Part shown: piece by piece, positions 8,931 to 17,562 of the stretch
How the letters are laid out: the number at the start of each line of letters is the position of its first letter
Position numbering within the stretch: the first letter of the stretch is position 1
From: Candidatus Hermodarchaeota archaeon
GTDB taxonomy: Archaea; Asgardarchaeota; Hermodarchaeia; Hermodarchaeales; Hermodarchaeaceae
Assembly (NCBI GenBank): GCA_016839365.1
Contig: JAEOUH010000022.1
Location: 1-54,340 of the forward strand
DNA: 54,340 nucleotides
Direction of reading: 5' to 3'
Notes under the pieces: generated by a model
The model's database searches: none
What the model was told of the DNA's origin: nothing
What the model saw: the letters and a program-made list of their open reading frames with translations, nothing else
Program-made: the position numbers and the translations under genes

Positions 8931-9473
8931 GTGCCACTGCTAAAAGCCAATGTTCTGGTTACAGGACTCCCTGGATGTGGAAAAAGCACCCTCGTCAACC
9001 GTCTTGTTGAAAAGGCTCGGACCAAAGGGATCATAGTCGGGGGAATCAGTACCCCTGAATTTCGACTATCTACAGGAAGGCGGGGAGGCTTTCTGATTCA
9101 AGATATAGCCACCGGGGAGAAGCAAATTATGGCTTCTGTGGACCGGTCTAGCCCTGTTTCGGTTGGTCGCTATGGCGTGAACCTTCAAGCGATACAGGAA
9201 GTGGGAGTAAAAGCAATCAATTCTGCAATTACAGAGGCGGATTTGGTTGTCGTTGATGAGATAGGGAAAATGGAACTAGCTGTTTCTGAATTCAAAACAA
9301 GCGTTGCGGGGGCGTTGAACTCCACGAAACCGGTTCTGGGGACAGTAGGGATGCGACTGAAAACCGCCTTTGTTACCGAGATCAAGAACCGGTCAGATGT
9401 TACTTTATTTGTCTTAACTCCCGAAACTCGTTCCCAAGTCTATCAAAACGTTGTGAACTTGATTGGATTATAA
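8931..9473 (+). CDS. THEP1-family nucleoside triphosphatase
   Basis: A 180-residue P-loop NTPase. Walker A is GLPGCGKST (about residues 12-20) and Walker B is DLVVVDEIGKMEL; the DEIGKME signature and the segment RRGGFLIQDIATGE mark the THEP1/NTPCR family. Characterised members hydrolyse a broad range of NTPs and are thought to act in nucleotide housekeeping. The GTG start directly follows the TAG of the dUTPase gene, indicating coupled translation; both products act on nucleoside triphosphates. The convergent neighbour is separated by a 9-bp inverted repeat. Confidence 0.88.
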   Translation: MPLLKANVLVTGLPGCGKSTLVNRLVEKARTKGIIVGGISTPEFRLSTGRRGGFLIQDIATGEKQIMASVDRSSPVSVGRYGVNLQAIQEVGVKAINSAITEADLVVVDEIGKMELAVSEFKTSVAGALNSTKPVLGTVGMRLKTAFVTEIKNRSDVTLFVLTPETRSQVYQNVVNLIGL

Positions 9474-9484
9474 AGAATGAGAGG

Positions 9485-9508
9485 GACCAAAGCTAACGTG
9501 CTTTGGTC
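9485..9508. terminator. 9-bp perfect inverted repeat between convergent genes
   Basis: GACCAAAGC and GCTTTGGTC are perfectly complementary around a 6-base loop (TAACGT). The repeat sits 12 bases after the THEP1 stop codon and covers the last codons and stop of the convergent membrane gene. There is no strong T-run on either side, so termination is inferred from position and symmetry only. Confidence 0.45.
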
Positions 9509-10317
9509 GGATGATAGACGAGATAGAAGGAGGTCAGTAGGATGGTAGTTGCGACGACTAATGCCATGATAGCATTGAATAGAATCTCGATCATTGCAGA
9601 ATTGATGAGATAGACTTGGATATAGATGGCTGTATTCGGTAGTATCATTAGCAAGAGGAGGAAACTCAAGAGCAGTGGTAGGCGGCGCATTCGGAAATGT
9701 GGTTGTCGTTTCTGAGTTTCCACGTAGATGAGGAGAATACTACAGACGAGGACAAACCCAAGGGCAGAAAGCAGCAGAGGTAGCAGGGTGAAGATATCAA
9801 CTAGTCGGATGAAAGGAACAAGAACCCAGGCCATTTGATACCCACCAAATGATAGGCCAAAAATCGCTGTAAACTTGAGGAAAATCGGACCGATAGTATC
9901 AGAGTTTACTCCATGATCACCAGGAACGACTTCGCGTCTGATGAGGAGTGCCTCAACGATTATAATTACGCCCATTATCGAGAAGAAAATTGCACGGGAC
10001 CAAATTGTCCCAAAAATTGAGCTGCCGGTGCCAGAGAATGGTGGAATTAATATGAATATAACACCAATTATTAATGAAAGGAAGCCGACACCAAATAGAA
10101 ACGCCCAGCCTACATAATCGCGACCAGGTTTGTACACTTCATCAAAGATTAGAATTCCTGTGCCAATAATTATTGCCAAAAAGATTGCATAGAGCATAAA
10201 TTCAGGCGGAATAAGCCATCCGTAGAAGTATCGATACAGGCGATACCCAGCGTAGATGAAGAAGATGAGGGCGGTTAGTTGGAGTAGCCGTGAAAACAGA
10301 TTTGAATGCTTTGCCAA
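9493..10317 (-). CDS. Polytopic membrane protein, unknown function
   Basis: A 274-residue protein with about seven to eight hydrophobic helices spread over the whole length and short polar loops. A basic or Tyr-rich first loop (AGYRLYRYFYGW) and a longer loop near residue 130 (RREVVPGDHGVNSD) are the main polar parts. No catalytic motif is visible and I do not recognise the family. The start codon is TTG, supported by GGTG seven bases upstream. It is downstream of pheT on the same strand but separated by about 120 bases, so it probably has its own promoter. Confidence 0.65.
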   Translation of the reverse strand: MAKHSNLFSRLLQLTALIFFIYAGYRLYRYFYGWLIPPEFMLYAIFLAIIIGTGILIFDEVYKPGRDYVGWAFLFGVGFLSLIIGVIFILIPPFSGTGSSIFGTIWSRAIFFSIMGVIIIVEALLIRREVVPGDHGVNSDTIGPIFLKFTAIFGLSFGGYQMAWVLVPFIRLVDIFTLLPLLLSALGFVLVCSILLIYVETQKRQPHFRMRRLPLLLSFLLLLMILPNTAIYIQVYLINSAMIEILFNAIMALVVATTILLTSFYLVYHPTKAR

Positions 10318-10437
10318 TATATTACACCACGCAAGGGGAATATTTGTTAGGGCGTCCTTAGGCTAACTGTTTAGGACGAGACCGAGCCCTTCCATTACTT
10401 TCAGATATCTCATATTATAATCTTAGTGGCACACTCC

Positions 10438-12105
10438 TCACGAACCCATTTTTGGAACCCAATCCGCAAGAATCTCAAATTCGAAGGCAAGAGAGGGAGC
10501 CTCAATGCCAAAATTCGCTAACACGAGAGGATGGACTTCTCCAAGCACTCCAAGTTGTTGGGCCCCGATCTGAATGTTCGCAACACGGCCATTAATAAAC
10601 GAGGGATCCGACGCTTTTGTGACTTTTCCTTTCAATCCAAGGTTGCTGAGGAGAGTGAACAATTCGGCTTTCAAAGCCGTGATATCTACCCGTGAATTCA
10701 CGGTAACTGCGGCAAGATGCAGTACAGTGTCAGTGCAGGTTTCAGCATTTGGATTAATTGTCACAACAGGACCCACTTCAAAGATTCGATGTGGGAGTTC
10801 CTGAGCTGTATTCAGGCTTAAGAACTCAAGTAGCCCGGGTAAGAGACTATTCCTAGCGACGTGGTATTCCATTGATTTTGGATTGGCGATTTCAACCACA
10901 GTTTTTATCTTTTGATTCATTTTTTCAAACAGGGTACGCGTATTTGTGAGAACGTAGTTGGCTACTTCTTGGTAACCAAGCCCAACCATGAGATCCCGGA
11001 TGGTTCTTAACATCATGGTCATTGGAAGTTCTTGGCCCACTGTCATGGTTTTGGGGAGTTCTGGTTCGATTTGATTATACCCATAGCCAATCGCGACATC
11101 CTCGATGATGTCAACATCGTGAAGGATATCGACTCGGAACGAAGGGATTCCGACTTGAATCACTTTTTGAGTAGCCTTAGCGTCCATTCGCATTCGCTTG
11201 AGAGCTCGAGTCACTGCAGGAGCTCCAAAATCATAACCAATAGTTGCGTTAACTAAATCTAAGGAAACCTCTCGTTTAGTTAACGAGAGATTTGGCAATT
11301 GTTCCTGATGATCGGGGTATACGATATCTACAGCTTCAAGAGAGCCTCCTCTCTCAGCCAATGCGGTGATGACGATGTTAAGAGATTGCAGCGTAGTCTG
11401 TTTATGGGTGCCAGTAACCTCAACAAAGACATCCTTTGTGTTGACCAAAAGCCGCCCCAGATCATTACTGTTGATTATTGGTGGTAAACTCAAAACCTTA
11501 TCTTTGGCGTCCACAAGAAGGGGGTATCGTGGAAATGGTTTGATTATGTCTCCAAATTCCTGTCCCTTCGGGTGGTCTCGAAGTATCTGTTTGGCAGTCA
11601 GCTCTTCATGGAACTCTAATGGAACAAACTTGATGGCATCAGGTGGCGCAGTATGGTAATACACTGGAGGGGTAATAAGGTCCAAGACATATAATCCAAC
11701 GCTCGTGCGTTTTCGATTTCGACCAAAGGTTCCTGTCAATCGTTCCTGTAATTGCATGAATTCGGCAATGAGATTATCATCTAATGCTAAGCCCTTTACA
11801 ATTCCACAAGCTAGGTAGGGTCGCACCTTGGCAACGGACCGATCAACAATAGCCTGCCACTTTGACTGTTTTACGGGATATTTCGGTGCACCCGTTTCGA
11901 TTTCTAAGAATCCTCGTAATGCCCGTGCAATACCTTCAGTAGAGAGCATATCGACACGGTCTGGATTTACTTCAATGGTGGCCACTCCATCAGCTATCCG
12001 GTCGATTTCGCATTTAATTAGAAACAAGTTCTCTTCAAGTTCTTCCAATGAAAGATTTCGACCAATTAACTGTAAAAGATCCGAAATACGTACATCTACG
12101 TTCAC
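10438..12105 (-). CDS. pheT: Phenylalanyl-tRNA synthetase beta subunit
   Basis: The archaeal/eukaryal-type PheRS beta chain, about 555 residues, lacking the N-terminal EMAP/OB domain of bacterial PheT. It starts with VRISDLLQLIGRNLSLEEL, the typical archaeal opening, has the B3/4 editing region in the N-terminal half, the B5 segment around EVSLDLVNATIGYDFGAPAV, and a degenerate class II core with GLGYQEVANYVLTN. It joins PheS in an alpha2-beta2 enzyme that charges tRNA-Phe. I chose the GTG at 12105, five bases after GAGGTGA, over a GTG three codons upstream. It begins 13 bases after the pheS stop, so the two are co-transcribed. Confidence 0.93.
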   Translation of the reverse strand: MNVDVRISDLLQLIGRNLSLEELEENLFLIKCEIDRIADGVATIEVNPDRVDMLSTEGIARALRGFLEIETGAPKYPVKQSKWQAIVDRSVAKVRPYLACGIVKGLALDDNLIAEFMQLQERLTGTFGRNRKRTSVGLYVLDLITPPVYYHTAPPDAIKFVPLEFHEELTAKQILRDHPKGQEFGDIIKPFPRYPLLVDAKDKVLSLPPIINSNDLGRLLVNTKDVFVEVTGTHKQTTLQSLNIVITALAERGGSLEAVDIVYPDHQEQLPNLSLTKREVSLDLVNATIGYDFGAPAVTRALKRMRMDAKATQKVIQVGIPSFRVDILHDVDIIEDVAIGYGYNQIEPELPKTMTVGQELPMTMMLRTIRDLMVGLGYQEVANYVLTNTRTLFEKMNQKIKTVVEIANPKSMEYHVARNSLLPGLLEFLSLNTAQELPHRIFEVGPVVTINPNAETCTDTVLHLAAVTVNSRVDITALKAELFTLLSNLGLKGKVTKASDPSFINGRVANIQIGAQQLGVLGEVHPLVLANFGIEAPSLAFEFEILADWVPKMGS

Positions 12106-12118
12106 AAGGTTCACCTCA

Positions 12119-13660
12119 TCAAAATCTCAAAGATACGCTTCGTAACCAGCCAAGATCCCGTGTAACAAGTTCGCGAATATCATTAATGCCCAACGCTGCC
12201 ATTGCCAGTCGGTCAATGCCAATACCCCAGGCAAGGACAGGAAAATCAACACCAAGTGGCAGGGTGACTTCAGGTCGGAAAATTCCTCCCGGTAAGGCTT
12301 CCTTCCACCCTAGCCCTGGAATGTGTATGAACCCCTCAATGGATGGCTCTGTGAAAGGAAAGAATCCTGGTTTAAATTTGAGTTTCTTTATTCCCACGCT
12401 CTCGGCAATAGCGCGAAGGTACCCCATTAAATCTCGAAGTGTAAGTCCTTCACCTCCGATAATACCTTCACATTGAAGAAATTCAGCCGAATGCGTTGCA
12501 TCAAATTTCTCTGGACGGAAATTCCGGTCGATACTAAACATCCGCAATGGTGCTTGTGGGTGCTCTGTGAGGAATCGAACAGAAACCGCGGTGGTTTGAC
12601 TGCGCATGACGAGTTGGCGGGCAACATCAAAGCTATACTTGTACTGCCATCCTGTTGAACCAGTTTTCCATCCGTTTTCGTGGGTTTTCGCGACTTGTTC
12701 AGCGATGGTTCTGTTTAAGAGCGTCCCGGGGCCCTTTGGGATCTTTATCTGATACGAATCGTGAACCTCGCGAGCCACGTGGTCTTGTGGCATGAAGAGG
12801 GCATCATTGTTCCAAAACTCCAATTCAACCAGTGGTCCGGTGGCTTCTTGAAAACCTAACCCAACAAGGATTCGTCGAACACGATCGATGAATTCAACGT
12901 ATGGATGTTTCTTACCTGGATAAAGAGGAGGGGCGGGTGCCTGAAGATTGTAGGGAAGGAACTCACGGTTCTTCCATTGCATAGATTTCAAAATTCTAGG
13001 AGTCAAATCTTGAATCATATCTTTTTGTTGTCGTGATGCTTCCAGCGCCTTGATTCCCTTTGGAGTGATTGTTATAGTAACCTTCCTTCGGGATATTAGC
13101 TGGGCAAGTTGTCGTTTCTCAAAATACTGTTGGATACTTTTCCATGTCTTGGGATCAAAGTCAAGAGTGTCGAGAGATAATTCACCTGTTCTCCTGGCAG
13201 TATTCAATGCGAGCTGCAGTGGATGTTGGGATATTGCATTCACTGCAGTAGAAGAGAGCCGCAGCCAGGATTCTTCGCCACGCTTTGTAACGGAAATCCA
13301 TCCATTGCGGCGTGCCCATCCAATTGCCAGTTGGTGCTCAGTAGTATCCAGAATTTTGTTATCTTCCAGAGAGGACACGGAGGCTTCTCCACCCAGTTGT
13401 GCCAGTATTTCCACCAATCGAATTTCGGGAAGGCCTTTTTCAGCAAAACGCTGTCCTTCCAGAGTCAGTTGATATGATTGGATTGTCGAAGACTCATGGT
13501 CTTCAATGAGTTTCTGGTTGCGAAGACTTTCAACCAGGCTCTGAATGGTGTCTTCTTTTAATGATAGTGCAGTGGATATCTCTTCAAGGGATAAGGGGCG
13601 GCCCGTGGATTGCAGGTAGTCAAGGACCCGTTGAGCTTTTTCAGATAATCTGTACTTCAT
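12119..13660 (-). CDS. pheS: Phenylalanyl-tRNA synthetase alpha subunit
   Basis: The archaeal PheRS alpha subunit, 513 residues. The N-terminal approximately 200 residues are tandem winged-helix tRNA-binding domains, and the class II aminoacylation core follows: motif 1 near HPYVEFIDRVRRILVGLGF, motif 2 FRPEKFDATHSAEFLQCEG and motif 3 LAWGIGIDRLAM. GGAGG four bases before the ATG at 13660 decides the start; an upstream ATG at 13675 would place that site inside the coding region. It is the first gene of the pheS-pheT operon, with an archaeal TATA-like box about 150 bases upstream. Confidence 0.94.
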   Translation of the reverse strand: MKYRLSEKAQRVLDYLQSTGRPLSLEEISTALSLKEDTIQSLVESLRNQKLIEDHESSTIQSYQLTLEGQRFAEKGLPEIRLVEILAQLGGEASVSSLEDNKILDTTEHQLAIGWARRNGWISVTKRGEESWLRLSSTAVNAISQHPLQLALNTARRTGELSLDTLDFDPKTWKSIQQYFEKRQLAQLISRRKVTITITPKGIKALEASRQQKDMIQDLTPRILKSMQWKNREFLPYNLQAPAPPLYPGKKHPYVEFIDRVRRILVGLGFQEATGPLVELEFWNNDALFMPQDHVAREVHDSYQIKIPKGPGTLLNRTIAEQVAKTHENGWKTGSTGWQYKYSFDVARQLVMRSQTTAVSVRFLTEHPQAPLRMFSIDRNFRPEKFDATHSAEFLQCEGIIGGEGLTLRDLMGYLRAIAESVGIKKLKFKPGFFPFTEPSIEGFIHIPGLGWKEALPGGIFRPEVTLPLGVDFPVLAWGIGIDRLAMAALGINDIRELVTRDLGWLRSVSLRF

Positions 13661-13811
13661 TTGTCCTCCGTCCATTGATACTAATACTGAGCTTCAGGAG
13701 CTGATACAAAATAAAACTAGGGGAGCAGTAAGAACAATGCTTGTTCAAGATAATTGAAATTCCAAGGCATCAGCCCATCCTTGTTTTCAATGGAGCATCA
13801 TTACCTGATAC

Positions 13812-13821
13812 AATATTTAAA
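13812..13821 (-). promoter_or_regulatory. TATA-like box upstream of pheS
   Basis: On the minus strand the sequence is TTTAAATATT, a good archaeal TATA box, about 150 bases before the pheS start. This would give a leader of roughly 120 bases, unusual for archaea, so another promoter nearer the gene (for instance the AT-rich stretch near 13706-13717) is possible. Confidence 0.4.
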
Positions 13822-13829
13822 GTGTCCGA

Positions 13830-13849
13830 TTAAATCCGAGTGGATTTAA
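13830..13849. repeat. Palindrome TTAAATCC-GAGT-GGATTTAA
   Basis: Two perfectly complementary 8-base arms are separated by four bases. The palindrome lies seven bases after the Bax1 stop codon and immediately upstream of the pheS TATA-like box. It could be an operator next to the BRE/TATA, or the terminator of the Bax1 operon; the sequence alone does not decide. Confidence 0.5.
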
Positions 13850-13856
13850 GTCGCAT

Positions 13857-15137
13857 TTAGGCGGGTAGGGCTTTCAGAATTTTCCCGTAAGGGATTTCGT
13901 AGCGATTTCCTCGTGCTCGATAAAAAACCGTGGGGTATGGGGCTTTTGTGAATGCCTTACGATGTTTAGTGTCCACCAGCAATATCATCTGTTTCAGACC
14001 GTTTTGTTTCAAAAAGGCTAATTGAGCGTGCTTCTTTTGGGTATATTCCTCTCGCCAGTATCCAATTATTTCGACAAGGACACGAAAGTCATTTTTAATG
14101 AGAGCAAAATCCGGAATAATCAAATGCGACCCGAATGTGAATGCTTCGGGTTCCCGGATGATATCCCAACCGCGGAATTTATTATTATGCCAGCTCCAGA
14201 AGAACTGCTTCTCTATCTTGGAATCCAGAAAGGCCTCTGAAGGCCGGGTCGAAGGGGACGGAAGAAGTGGAGGAAGCGATTCAGAGTCTAGCTCGACAAC
14301 ATACTTACGGTTTCGCAGAATCACATCTATGGAGAGGTTCTCCAATCGAATGTCGAGATTCGACGCATCTCGAAGAAGACCGCTGATTACTTGAGCGATA
14401 TTCCAACCAAAGGAGGAAGCCCGCCCAAAAAAGACACGGGGCCCAGCGATTGTTACACGAAGACCCGCATCAGCGGATTCGAGATCGACCAAGACGCCAT
14501 ATCGTTTAGTATATTTAAGCAATACCCGAGCTGTGGACCCAAGGCTTGTTCCACTAACAAGCAGTGTCACCGAATCAGAATTATAAAACAACGTTTCTAA
14601 AATTTCGTAGTTATAACCTTTGATCGCAGTTTCTGCCGTGGGCATTGAATTGCGGCGGTAAAGAAGCATCTCATCTTCACGATGGACCGTGAGTAACTGG
14701 TTGACGATTTCGAAGTCCAAGCGTAAAATCTGACCGGCTTTGTTGAGTGCTTCAGTGCGTTTCGATCGTGGAAAAAATCCACCATATGCATCTTGGATGT
14801 ATCGCCAAAACCATAGACGAAAATCTTCAAGAGAATCTATGCCTTGACGTCGGAGCTCAGTCAGTTGTGCATCATCGAGTAAATCGGTGAGAAGACGAGG
14901 CATAAATGAATAATTTCGGCTAAAAAGGGTAGCAAAGAGCGCTTTTACTACTCGATTGTCAGGTGCCCAAGTTAATGGAATATCCAAGTCAATTTCGCCT
15001 TTAGACTCACCGAGATGAGCTTCAAGATATTCGATTAAGCGTTGTGGGAGCGCTTGATCTTTAGGATGATTCAGGAAATAGGGAATGAGGTTTAGCCCTC
15101 GGATTTGGTATTTGAGGTATTGCAATCGCAGCACCAT
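13857..15137 (-). CDS. bax1: Bax1-like nuclease (DUF790), partner of archaeal XPB
   Basis: A 426-residue DUF790 protein. The N-terminal part (LKYQIRGLNLIPYFL, ALFATLFSRNYSFMPRLL) matches the family. The C-terminal part has a PD-(D/E)XK-like nuclease core: PDFALIKNDFRVLVEIIGYW (Asp, then Glu in VEIIGYW), followed by a Lys-rich helix and KQMILLVD. Bax1 was described as the XPB-binding nuclease of archaeal nucleotide excision repair, acting on bubble or fork DNA opened by XPB. Its usual partner XPB is 2.4 kb upstream on the same strand, separated by a PIN-TPR gene and a small membrane gene. It follows the PIN-TPR gene by 23 bases, which suggests one operon. Confidence 0.85.
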   Translation of the reverse strand: MVLRLQYLKYQIRGLNLIPYFLNHPKDQALPQRLIEYLEAHLGESKGEIDLDIPLTWAPDNRVVKALFATLFSRNYSFMPRLLTDLLDDAQLTELRRQGIDSLEDFRLWFWRYIQDAYGGFFPRSKRTEALNKAGQILRLDFEIVNQLLTVHREDEMLLYRRNSMPTAETAIKGYNYEILETLFYNSDSVTLLVSGTSLGSTARVLLKYTKRYGVLVDLESADAGLRVTIAGPRVFFGRASSFGWNIAQVISGLLRDASNLDIRLENLSIDVILRNRKYVVELDSESLPPLLPSPSTRPSEAFLDSKIEKQFFWSWHNNKFRGWDIIREPEAFTFGSHLIIPDFALIKNDFRVLVEIIGYWREEYTQKKHAQLAFLKQNGLKQMILLVDTKHRKAFTKAPYPTVFYRARGNRYEIPYGKILKALPA

Positions 15138-15160
15138 GAGTAGTTTCCCTATTCATAATG

Positions 15161-17095
15161 TTAGTAGATACCATCTTCGAGAAGTGTGCCCAACTCAAGG
15201 AGACGCAAACCTTGGCCCCCACGAATATAGATACGGCTACTACCAGTAGGATCAGAGTGGATTAACGCAAAGATTCGATATCGATCTTTGAGGCTCGGAG
15301 GAGGATCAGTTACGCGGAATTGCCCTTTCCCAAGCTTAACTTGTTCGCCTCCTTTGGCTTTTTCTTCTTGTAAGACTCCTTGAATGAGGAGCGCTATATT
15401 CCAGGTGAGTTTTCGACTCCGACAGATCAGGATGCTACCCTGTAGCAGTACAGTGTCTACACGGTCGATGACCGTCAACCAGTCCTGTAAATCCGGGTGT
15501 AGCTTGTCAGAGTTGAGGCTTTTTTCTGTGAAATATTCTGAAGGAGCTTCAGTGATTTCAACTAGTTCTTCTCTTAAAACCTCAACAGCAGTTGAATCTA
15601 AATTATGTTCCTGCAGCCAATTGAGCAGGTTCGTTGTAATTTGCTGAAATTCTTCATTCCTTTGGCAGCCTTCCGCATAATATACCAGAATCATTCGTTG
15701 AAGCACGGGATCAAGTAACTGATGCAAATCAAAATATTGAATAATGTGGATAACTTGATTGAGCAACTTCCAAGCTTCTTCAAAGCGTCTGAGTGCGAAG
15801 TAAATTGAAGATAAATCAAGGAGAAACCTGATCACTTCTTCTGGATCCGTAATCGAAGGAAATTCTGTCGATGTGATTTCTCCCCGAATAACTAGAAGTG
15901 CAAGATATAATGCCTGAGCAGTGGCTTGTTCGTTATTGAAGTCCCATTCTTGAACTTTCCGAGTGAAGATGGTAAAATACATTGTAGCGGATTCAAAATC
16001 CTCTAACAACAAGTTGATTGTGATACGGAGAATATGAGTCATCACCATTAACCGGCGATAGATGGATGTAGTGGGACGGACGTTCAGGAGAGTTCGGTTG
16101 CTCTCCTCAATGGCTTGTTTAGCTTTCTCTAAATCGCCACGTTCACCCAGATACAGATAACACAGCGCAGTCAGATAGTTGAGGAGAACCAGATCGGGTG
16201 TGATTTGTCGGATTAGCCGACGATGAGCCGTAGCTGAGAGTTCCCATGAAAGTAGAACAAGATGGTTATACAATTCCTCGCGTGCTTCGTCAATTTCGAT
16301 AACTGCATTACGATAGTTTTGTTCCTGGATTTTATTCACGTAGTTGGCATAATTGCGTCGTAGTTCTTGAAGGAAGTTCAAAAGACCTAAGGCTTCTTGG
16401 TCGGTCATCCCCACCAGGTCTTCTTCAGCAATGAGAGGCCCTCGCAGGGATCGGACCACATGAAAGGCTTGATTTTCGATAAGTTTGATGCGTGAGGTGG
16501 GATCATACACACTTTGTCGTGTGATACTGTATTTTATCTCGGTATGCAAAACGCGTTCACGAAGTTCTTCTAGAAATTCTGTATCCTGAGGATTGTCATA
16601 ACTACGTTCGAGAAGGTGCAACAGAAAGGCACTTCCCATCAAACCCTCTATTTCCGGTTCAAGGTTCCGAAGGGATTGGAGTAGTTGGAAGTCAGAACTG
16701 ATAAGTCGCTTTTCGTTCATTTTTTTCAGTAAAATAAGCAGTGACAGATCCGGTGCCTGGGGAACGCGCTCAACAACTTCTTTGGCTTTGTTAATGTAGG
16801 AGTCCAATTCCTTCTGAGTGATGTCAATCACTTCAACAACATTCAAAACATGTCGCCGGAGTGGTCCACGTAACTCTTTCATAACCTGAGGTGAAGAGAA
16901 GAGCTTAAACGAAACCCGTTCCGTAATCTCCTTGAAGCGATTCAGTGCTTGGGGTTTCTGAGCGAATGCAAGGATAAAGAAGTTCGCATCAACCGCCACT
17001 CGTGAATATGATTTCAACTTCTTTTCTTTGTTGGGAACAGTTTTTCGTTTTTTTGTTTTGCCTGTAGATGGGCGAGGCGACGGATTTTTTGGCAC
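15161..17095 (-). CDS. PIN-domain protein with TPR-like repeats and a Bax1-like C-terminal segment
   Basis: A 644-residue protein starting at GTG, eight bases after AAGGAG. A basic tail (1-30) is followed by a PIN nuclease domain with the acidic quartet in place: D36 (AVDANFF), E74 (MKELRG), D116 (APDLSLL) and D135 (ISSDFQL). Residues of about 170-520 are TPR-like helices. The C-terminal segment contains ILICRSRKLTWNIALLIQG, which resembles VFFGRASSFGWNIAQVISG in the neighbouring Bax1. I do not know a described family with this arrangement. Position between XPB and Bax1 suggests a DNA or RNA nuclease linked to repair; this is inference. Confidence 0.75.
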   Translation of the reverse strand: MPKNPSPRPSTGKTKKRKTVPNKEKKLKSYSRVAVDANFFILAFAQKPQALNRFKEITERVSFKLFSSPQVMKELRGPLRRHVLNVVEVIDITQKELDSYINKAKEVVERVPQAPDLSLLILLKKMNEKRLISSDFQLLQSLRNLEPEIEGLMGSAFLLHLLERSYDNPQDTEFLEELRERVLHTEIKYSITRQSVYDPTSRIKLIENQAFHVVRSLRGPLIAEEDLVGMTDQEALGLLNFLQELRRNYANYVNKIQEQNYRNAVIEIDEAREELYNHLVLLSWELSATAHRRLIRQITPDLVLLNYLTALCYLYLGERGDLEKAKQAIEESNRTLLNVRPTTSIYRRLMVMTHILRITINLLLEDFESATMYFTIFTRKVQEWDFNNEQATAQALYLALLVIRGEITSTEFPSITDPEEVIRFLLDLSSIYFALRRFEEAWKLLNQVIHIIQYFDLHQLLDPVLQRMILVYYAEGCQRNEEFQQITTNLLNWLQEHNLDSTAVEVLREELVEITEAPSEYFTEKSLNSDKLHPDLQDWLTVIDRVDTVLLQGSILICRSRKLTWNIALLIQGVLQEEKAKGGEQVKLGKGQFRVTDPPPSLKDRYRIFALIHSDPTGSSRIYIRGGQGLRLLELGTLLEDGIY

Positions 17096-17198
17096 GGTCA
17101 GAACTCCTTGAATTCTTGTATATTATACCATTTCCTACCTGAAAAGATAAATAGGCAGTTTTCTGTGTCTAGTTCACCAAATAAAAACGGTGTTGTTC

Positions 17199-17543
17199 AT
17201 GGCACGTCCTTCCCTTCTTGGCGGTATTATGATTGGTGCGGCAGCATGGCTCCAAGTGTTTGTCATTTTCTTTTTAACCCCTGTAACATGGCAGCTAGCC
17301 GTGATACCCGGTCTTTTCTTCCTTTCCGGATTGTTTCTGGCAGGAACAATGAGTGAGGAATCCCATTATGCAGAATTGGCAATTGGTGGGATTCTAATCG
17401 CAGTCGCCGTTGGATTTGTTGGATGGTTTTACCTAACCAGTTCGGGGACACTCTTAGTTCCAGCTCTTATTTCACTAGGTGCTGGCATTCTAATCTTAGT
17501 GGGTCTTGTCTTCATCATGGGTGGACAAAGCAAAGGTTACTAG
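17199..17543 (+). CDS. Small four-helix membrane protein
   Basis: A 114-residue protein that is almost entirely hydrophobic, with four predicted membrane helices (GGIMIGAAAWLQVFVIFFL, VIPGLFFLSGLFLAG, LAIGGILIAVAVGFVGWFY, LISLGAGILILVGLVFIMG) and a short polar end GGQSKGY. The ATG at 17199 is preferred, six bases after GGTG; a GTG nine bases earlier is also in frame. It is divergent from the PIN-TPR gene and sits between it and XPB. I do not recognise the family. Confidence 0.7.
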   Translation: MARPSLLGGIMIGAAAWLQVFVIFFLTPVTWQLAVIPGLFFLSGLFLAGTMSEESHYAELAIGGILIAVAVGFVGWFYLTSSGTLLVPALISLGAGILILVGLVFIMGGQSKGY

Positions 17544-17562
17544 GAAGACGAGAAATGCCAGA

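Noticed and set aside
12048..12476. Plus-strand 142-codon frame
   Set aside because: It is antisense to the well-conserved pheS core and the pheS-pheT junction.
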